Source of the DNA: Verrucomicrobiaceae bacterium
GTDB taxonomy: Bacteria > Verrucomicrobiota > Verrucomicrobiia > Verrucomicrobiales > Verrucomicrobiaceae
Length of the DNA: 57,769 nt
Assembly (NCBI GenBank): GCA_016795465.1
Contig: JAEUHK010000067.1
Location: forward strand, 1 to 57,769
Reading direction: 5' to 3'
Position 1 is the stretch's first letter, and every line of letters starts with the position of its first letter. The position numbers and the translations under genes were made by a program. The notes under the pieces were generated by a model. That model searched no databases and was not told where the DNA came from. It saw nothing but the letters and a program-made list of their open reading frames with translations. This document shows positions 54,245-57,769 of the stretch, piece after piece.

Positions 54245-54290
54245 TTCTCGACTCGGCTGGCAGGCTTCGTAAACGCGACGCTTACCAACC

Positions 54291-55406
54291 TTGAAAGTGA
54301 AAAAGTCCAACATTCACGTCCTCATCGCGTGCGGAGGCACGGGAGGTCATTTGTTTCCCGGCATCGCCGTGGGTGAGGTGCTCGCCAAACGCGGCCACGA
54401 TGTCACCCTGCTCATCAGCGAGAAGAAGATCGACACCCTCGCCGCCAGTGGCCACAAGGAGCTGCGGTTCGAGAAGATGCCCTTCCTCGCCATGCCGAAG
54501 CCGTGGTCGCCAAAGATGGTCGGCTTCCTCAAAGGCCTGTGGCAGGGCACGAAGCGCTGCCGCCAGATCATCCGCGAGCATGATGTGAGCGTCGTGCTCG
54601 GCATGGGCGGCTTCACCTCCTTCGCGCCGCTTTACGCCGGGAAGAAGGAAAAGTGCCGCACGCTCATCCACGAGAGCAACGCCATCCCCGGCAAGGCCAA
54701 CAAGCTCAACGCCCGCTATTCCGACATCGTGCTCTGCGGCCTCGAAGCCTGCAAACCGCACTTCCCGAAGCATCCCGATGTGCGCGTCGTCGGCACACCC
54801 ATCCGCGGCAGCATGCGCGAGAAGAACAGCGATGATCCGCATGCCTTCTTCAAGCTCGACAAGGACAAGCGCACGCTGCTCATCATGGGCGGCAGCCAGG
54901 GTGCCCGTGGCATCAACCGCGCCGTCGGCATGGCGCTGGAGCAGTTTGAGAAGATGAACATCCAGGCGCTGCACATCGCAGGCACCACGGATTATGAAGA
55001 AGTGCGTGACGTGTATGCCAAGCACCCGCTGCTGAAGCAGCATGTGGCCGCCTTCTGCCATCGCATGGACCTCGCCTACCGCGTGGCGGACCTCGCCATC
55101 GCCCGCAGCGGTGCGTCGAGCATGACGGAGCTCGCCTTCTTCGGTGTGCCCAGCATCCTCGTGCCTTATCCGCATGCCGCGGAGGATCATCAGACGCGCA
55201 ACGCGGAGATCTTCGACAAGGCCGGTGCCGCCATCATGATGCCAGAGTCTGGCATGAATGCCGACACGCTCACCGATGCCGTGCGCTCCATCCTGCTCGA
55301 CCCCAAAAAGGCGAACAAGATGAAGCAGGCCGCGCAAAAGCAGTCGGTGAAGGACTGCGCTGAAAAAATCGCCGCCCTCATCGAGAAGGAAGCGAAGTCA
55401 GCGTGA
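54291..55406 (+). CDS. murG: UDP-GlcNAc:undecaprenyl-PP-MurNAc-pentapeptide GlcNAc transferase
   Basis: A 371-residue glycosyltransferase that adds GlcNAc to lipid I to make lipid II on the cytoplasmic face of the inner membrane. N-terminal glycine loop IACGGTGGHLFPG (about 11-23), VLGMGGFTS, HESNAIPGKANK, GGSQGARGIN, and the nucleotide site ARSGASSMTELAFFGVPSILVPYPHAAEDHQ (in shorter blocks) match MurG. The start is TTG at 54291; no ATG in the right place allows the glycine loop. It is alone here, outside the usual dcw cluster. Its 3' end overlaps the convergent ceramidase-like gene by 9 bp. Confidence 0.93.
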   Translation: MKVKKSNIHVLIACGGTGGHLFPGIAVGEVLAKRGHDVTLLISEKKIDTLAASGHKELRFEKMPFLAMPKPWSPKMVGFLKGLWQGTKRCRQIIREHDVSVVLGMGGFTSFAPLYAGKKEKCRTLIHESNAIPGKANKLNARYSDIVLCGLEACKPHFPKHPDVRVVGTPIRGSMREKNSDDPHAFFKLDKDKRTLLIMGGSQGARGINRAVGMALEQFEKMNIQALHIAGTTDYEEVRDVYAKHPLLKQHVAAFCHRMDLAYRVADLAIARSGASSMTELAFFGVPSILVPYPHAAEDHQTRNAEIFDKAGAAIMMPESGMNADTLTDAVRSILLDPKKANKMKQAAQKQSVKDCAEKIAALIEKEAKSA

Positions 55407-56714
55407 CACCTGCGCGTGCAGCTCGTGCACTTTTTTCGCGATGCGATCCTCCACATCCTCCGCCCAGCCCGCGGCGGCTTCATAACCGCCTTCCTTGAGC
55501 ACGCGCAGGCTCGGCATGTAGCCCGTGTAGTCGTTGGAGTAACCCGCCACCCACACACCGGCCGCACCGGCAAACTCGCGTTTGAAGCGCAGCGAGTAAT
55601 CCACCACCACCTCGCTGCCCAGCGTGATGAAAGTGAGATCTTTGCCGAGCGTGATGACCTGCACCGGATAGTCGTGATCGGGGCGTTTGTTGTTCGCGTA
55701 GCTCAGCTTGATCTCTTCATACGCCGCACGGATGGGGCCGGAGACGGGTCGCGGATTCACCGTGAGTGCCATTTCCACCGCGTTGGAGAGCGAGCGGCCA
55801 TGCTGCATCGAGAGTTCGAGGTCCGTGACGCCGGGAACGACATCACTGCGGCGCGGATACGGATTCTGATCACCGCCGCAGCCCATCAAAAAAAACGCGG
55901 TGAAGCCCGGGCGGTGCTCTTGCAGGTATTCCTGCGCAAAGCCCGCGTAGTCGCCACACCAGTTGTAGAAGCCCAGGCTCGTGTTGTGGCAGGCGTAACC
56001 AAACAACGTGGCCTTCAGCGTGCCGTCCGGAGCCTCCACACGCAGCGCAGGCACTTCATGATCCACCACGCCGTTCGGATTCGGAGCCTTGTTCGCGTTC
56101 GGATGATCCGGTGGCAGCGTGTAGTCACGGCGACGGTTCATCGCGAAGCCGCAGCGGGCCTTGTTCCAGGTCAGACGCGCCGGCTGCATCTCCGCCAGCG
56201 CTTTGCCAATGATGTCGCCGATGTCCGTTTGCAGCTTCTGCGTGTAGTCCCAGGCATCGCGGGCTCGTTGGTCGTCTTTTTCCGTCGGCGGCGTCGTGCG
56301 CAACGAAGGCCCGCTGTGCGTGTGCGAGGCATTCATGACCAGATTCGCCGCAGGCAGCTTGAATTCCTTTTCCGCCCGCTCGGCCACTGCATGCCGCATG
56401 GCCTGCGGCACGCCGATGAGGTCCAGCGTGACAAACACGAGCTTGTTTCCCTGCTCGTCTTGAAGAGCCAGCGCCTTCGCAAAAAGCTCCTGCACCTTGC
56501 CCTCGGCTGGTTTTTTCCGCGCGGCATACCCGGCCATCCACAGCAGCTTTTGCGGCGTCACCTTCACCACCGCCGTTCCGGCCTTCCAAGTCGCCGGGAC
56601 ATGCGGCGCGAGCGATTTGGGCGGAGCAGGCGCTGGAACCGGCGTGGCCCCCGGAGGCGCGGCAAAGGCCGTGGTGGAGACGAGGGCGGCAAAAAGAAGG
56701 GCGCGAGGCTGCAT
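55398..56714 (-). CDS. Secreted neutral/alkaline ceramidase-family protein lacking the catalytic serine motif
   Basis: A 438-residue protein with a signal peptide (MQPRALLFAALVSTTAFA). It has the neutral/alkaline non-lysosomal ceramidase N-terminal domain: WMAGYAARKK, VTLDLIGVPQ, NASHTHSGPSL (zinc-ligand histidines) and ATLFGYACHNTSLG. In true ceramidases the nucleophile lies in GDVSPN. The equivalent place here reads GCGGDQNPYP, with no serine. Catalysis of ceramide is therefore doubtful, although zinc binding looks intact. This variant seems common among PVC secreted proteins; the substrate may be another amide. It is divergent from ruvB. The frame is open far upstream but the start at 56714 begins the signal peptide. 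Confidence 0.85.
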   Translation of the reverse strand: MQPRALLFAALVSTTAFAAPPGATPVPAPAPPKSLAPHVPATWKAGTAVVKVTPQKLLWMAGYAARKKPAEGKVQELFAKALALQDEQGNKLVFVTLDLIGVPQAMRHAVAERAEKEFKLPAANLVMNASHTHSGPSLRTTPPTEKDDQRARDAWDYTQKLQTDIGDIIGKALAEMQPARLTWNKARCGFAMNRRRDYTLPPDHPNANKAPNPNGVVDHEVPALRVEAPDGTLKATLFGYACHNTSLGFYNWCGDYAGFAQEYLQEHRPGFTAFFLMGCGGDQNPYPRRSDVVPGVTDLELSMQHGRSLSNAVEMALTVNPRPVSGPIRAAYEEIKLSYANNKRPDHDYPVQVITLGKDLTFITLGSEVVVDYSLRFKREFAGAAGVWVAGYSNDYTGYMPSLRVLKEGGYEAAAGWAEDVEDRIAKKVHELHAQVSR

Positions 56715-56789
56715 GAGGTCATTACGGCCTTCCGCAGCCTCTTTTGACCACTCCTTGCGCCTTCTCCGCCGCTCTCTACATCCAGCCGC

Positions 56790-57769
56790 GTGAATCCCGC
56801 GCTCAACGAACCCGACTCGCCCTTCGACCTGGCCCTGCGCCCGGCCGATTTCTCCGAGTTTCATGGCCAGACCAAGGTCAAAGAGCAGCTCCTCGTCATG
56901 GTGGAGGCGGCCAAGCTCCGCGGCGAATCCCTCGATCATGTGCTGCTCTGCGGCCCGCCCGGCCTTGGCAAGACCACGCTCGCCAATCTCATCGCCAGCG
57001 CCGTCGGCTCGAAACTTCACACCACCAGCGGACCCCAAATCGAACGCGCGGGCGATCTCGCCGGCATCCTCACGAATCTTCAAGAGCGTGACGTGCTCTT
57101 CATTGATGAGATCCACCGCCTGCACCCGAGCGTGGAAGAGTATCTGTATCCCGCCATCGAGGACTTCCGGCTCGACATCATCATCGACCAGGGACCGAAG
57201 GCACGCACCATCCGGCTCGATCTGCCGCCCTTCACGCTCGTGGGCGCCACCACGCGTGCGGGCAAGCTCACCGCACCCATGCGCAGCCGCTTCGGCATCC
57301 CGAACCGCCTCGATTACTACACCACCGAGGAGCTCGAGCACATCCTCACCCGCTCCGCACGCCTGCTCGGCGTCTCCATTGAACAAGAAGGCGCGCACGA
57401 GATCGCCCGCCGCTCGCGTGGCACGCCGCGCATCACGAACCATCTCCTCCGCTGGGTGCGGGACTACGCCCTCGTGAAGGCGCAAAACGTCATCACCGGC
57501 GAGGTGGCCCACGCCGCGCTCACCATGCGCGACATTGATGAAAGCGGACTCGATGAAATGGACGCCCGCATCCTCGAAGCCATCATCGGCAAGTTTGACG
57601 GCGGCCCCGTCGGCATGGGCAGCGTCGCCGTCGCCGTCGGCGAGGACGCCAGCACGCTCGAAGACGTGCACGAGCCCTACCTCGTCATGCAAGGCTACCT
57701 CAAGCGCACCCCCCGCGGCCGCGTCGCCATGCCCGCCGCCTACAAGAAGCTCGGCCTCCCCCCGCCACC
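56790..57769 (+). CDS. ruvB: Holliday junction branch-migration helicase RuvB (3' end cut by window)
   Basis: The first 326 codons are present; the usual length is about 340. RuvB drives branch migration at Holliday junctions with RuvA. Walker A is GPPGLGKT (55-62), then [15 protein letters not shown], Walker [13 protein letters not shown], sensor 1 [12 protein letters not shown], and the arginine finger region [13 protein letters not shown]. The C-terminal winged helix is seen in [18 protein letters not shown] and [15 protein letters not shown]. The start is GTG at 56790, 75 bp from the divergent ceramidase-like start. No stop is reached before the window ends. Confidence 0.95.
   Translation, partial: MNPALNEPDSPFDLALRPADFSEFHGQTKVKEQLLVMVEAAKLRGESLDHVLLCGPPGLGKTTLANLIASAVGSKLHTTSGPQIERAGDLAGILTNLQERDVLFIDEIHRLHPSVEEYLYPAIEDFRLDIIIDQGPKARTIRLDLPPFTLVGATTRAGKLTAPMRSRFGIPNRLDYYTTEELEHILTRSARLLGVSIEQEGAHEIARRSRGTPRITNHLLRWVRDYALVKAQNVITGEVAHAALTMRDIDESGLDEMDARILEAIIGKFDGGPVGMGSVAVAVGEDASTLEDVHEPYLVMQGYLKRTPRGRVAMPAAYKKLGLPPP

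Noticed and set aside
55398..57692. Extended 764-codon minus-strand frame upstream of the ceramidase-like gene
   Set aside because: The extra 5' part runs antisense through ruvB, and the signal peptide starting at 56714 marks the true start.

Overview
The window looks like a chromosomal segment of a GC-rich member of the Verrucomicrobiota (PVC superphylum, Verrucomicrobiales type). This is inferred from content, not from a marker match: a secreted sulfatase next to a DUF1080 protein, an ECF sigma factor divergent from a Ser/Thr kinase, three membrane-anchored Ser/Thr kinases, a ceramidase-fold secreted protein, and few clear Shine-Dalgarno sequences. No rRNA, tRNA, CRISPR array, phage or transposase gene was seen.

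Layout. 1-5.3 kb: accessory and housekeeping genes (partial sulfatase, secreted hypothetical, DUF1080, rarA, an Rrf2 regulator). 5.3-8.0 kb: a tightly packed minus-strand operon for membrane or lipid modification (DUF1475, DUF2062, DUF1295, CFA-type methyltransferase). 8.0-44.7 kb: a large accessory island. 44.7-48.1 kb: a second minus-strand lipid operon (FAD oxidoreductase, DUF1365, CFA synthase). 48.2-57.8 kb: housekeeping genes (UPF0324 transporter, dnaG-rpoD, YHYH protein, murG, ceramidase-like protein, partial ruvB).

The island is the striking part. A 14-gene plus-strand operon (11.0-22.7 kb) encodes a type IV secretion system: VirB2-like pilin, VirB3-like, VirB4 ATPase, VirB5-like, VirB6-like, two tandem VirB8-like proteins, VirB9-like and VirB10. 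It also carries three lipoproteins, a small membrane protein and a stand-alone Clp/Hsp100-type AAA+ ATPase. A VirD4-type coupling protein lies 10 kb downstream, between two giant genes of 1415 and 2772 codons. Both giant proteins carry motifs like the catalytic core of PI3/4-kinase-like enzymes, followed by long coiled coils. No relaxase and no VirB11 were found. I infer a protein-secreting (effector) T4SS rather than a conjugation system, with the giant proteins as candidate substrates. Two glycine-zipper proteins, a cyclic-nucleotide-binding-domain protein, a pseudopilin-like protein, three Ser/Thr kinases with different sensory modules and an ECF sigma factor surround it.

The two lipid operons on either side of the island have the same orientation. 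They would form one seven-gene operon if the island were removed, which suggests that the island was inserted into an ancestral lipid-modification cluster.
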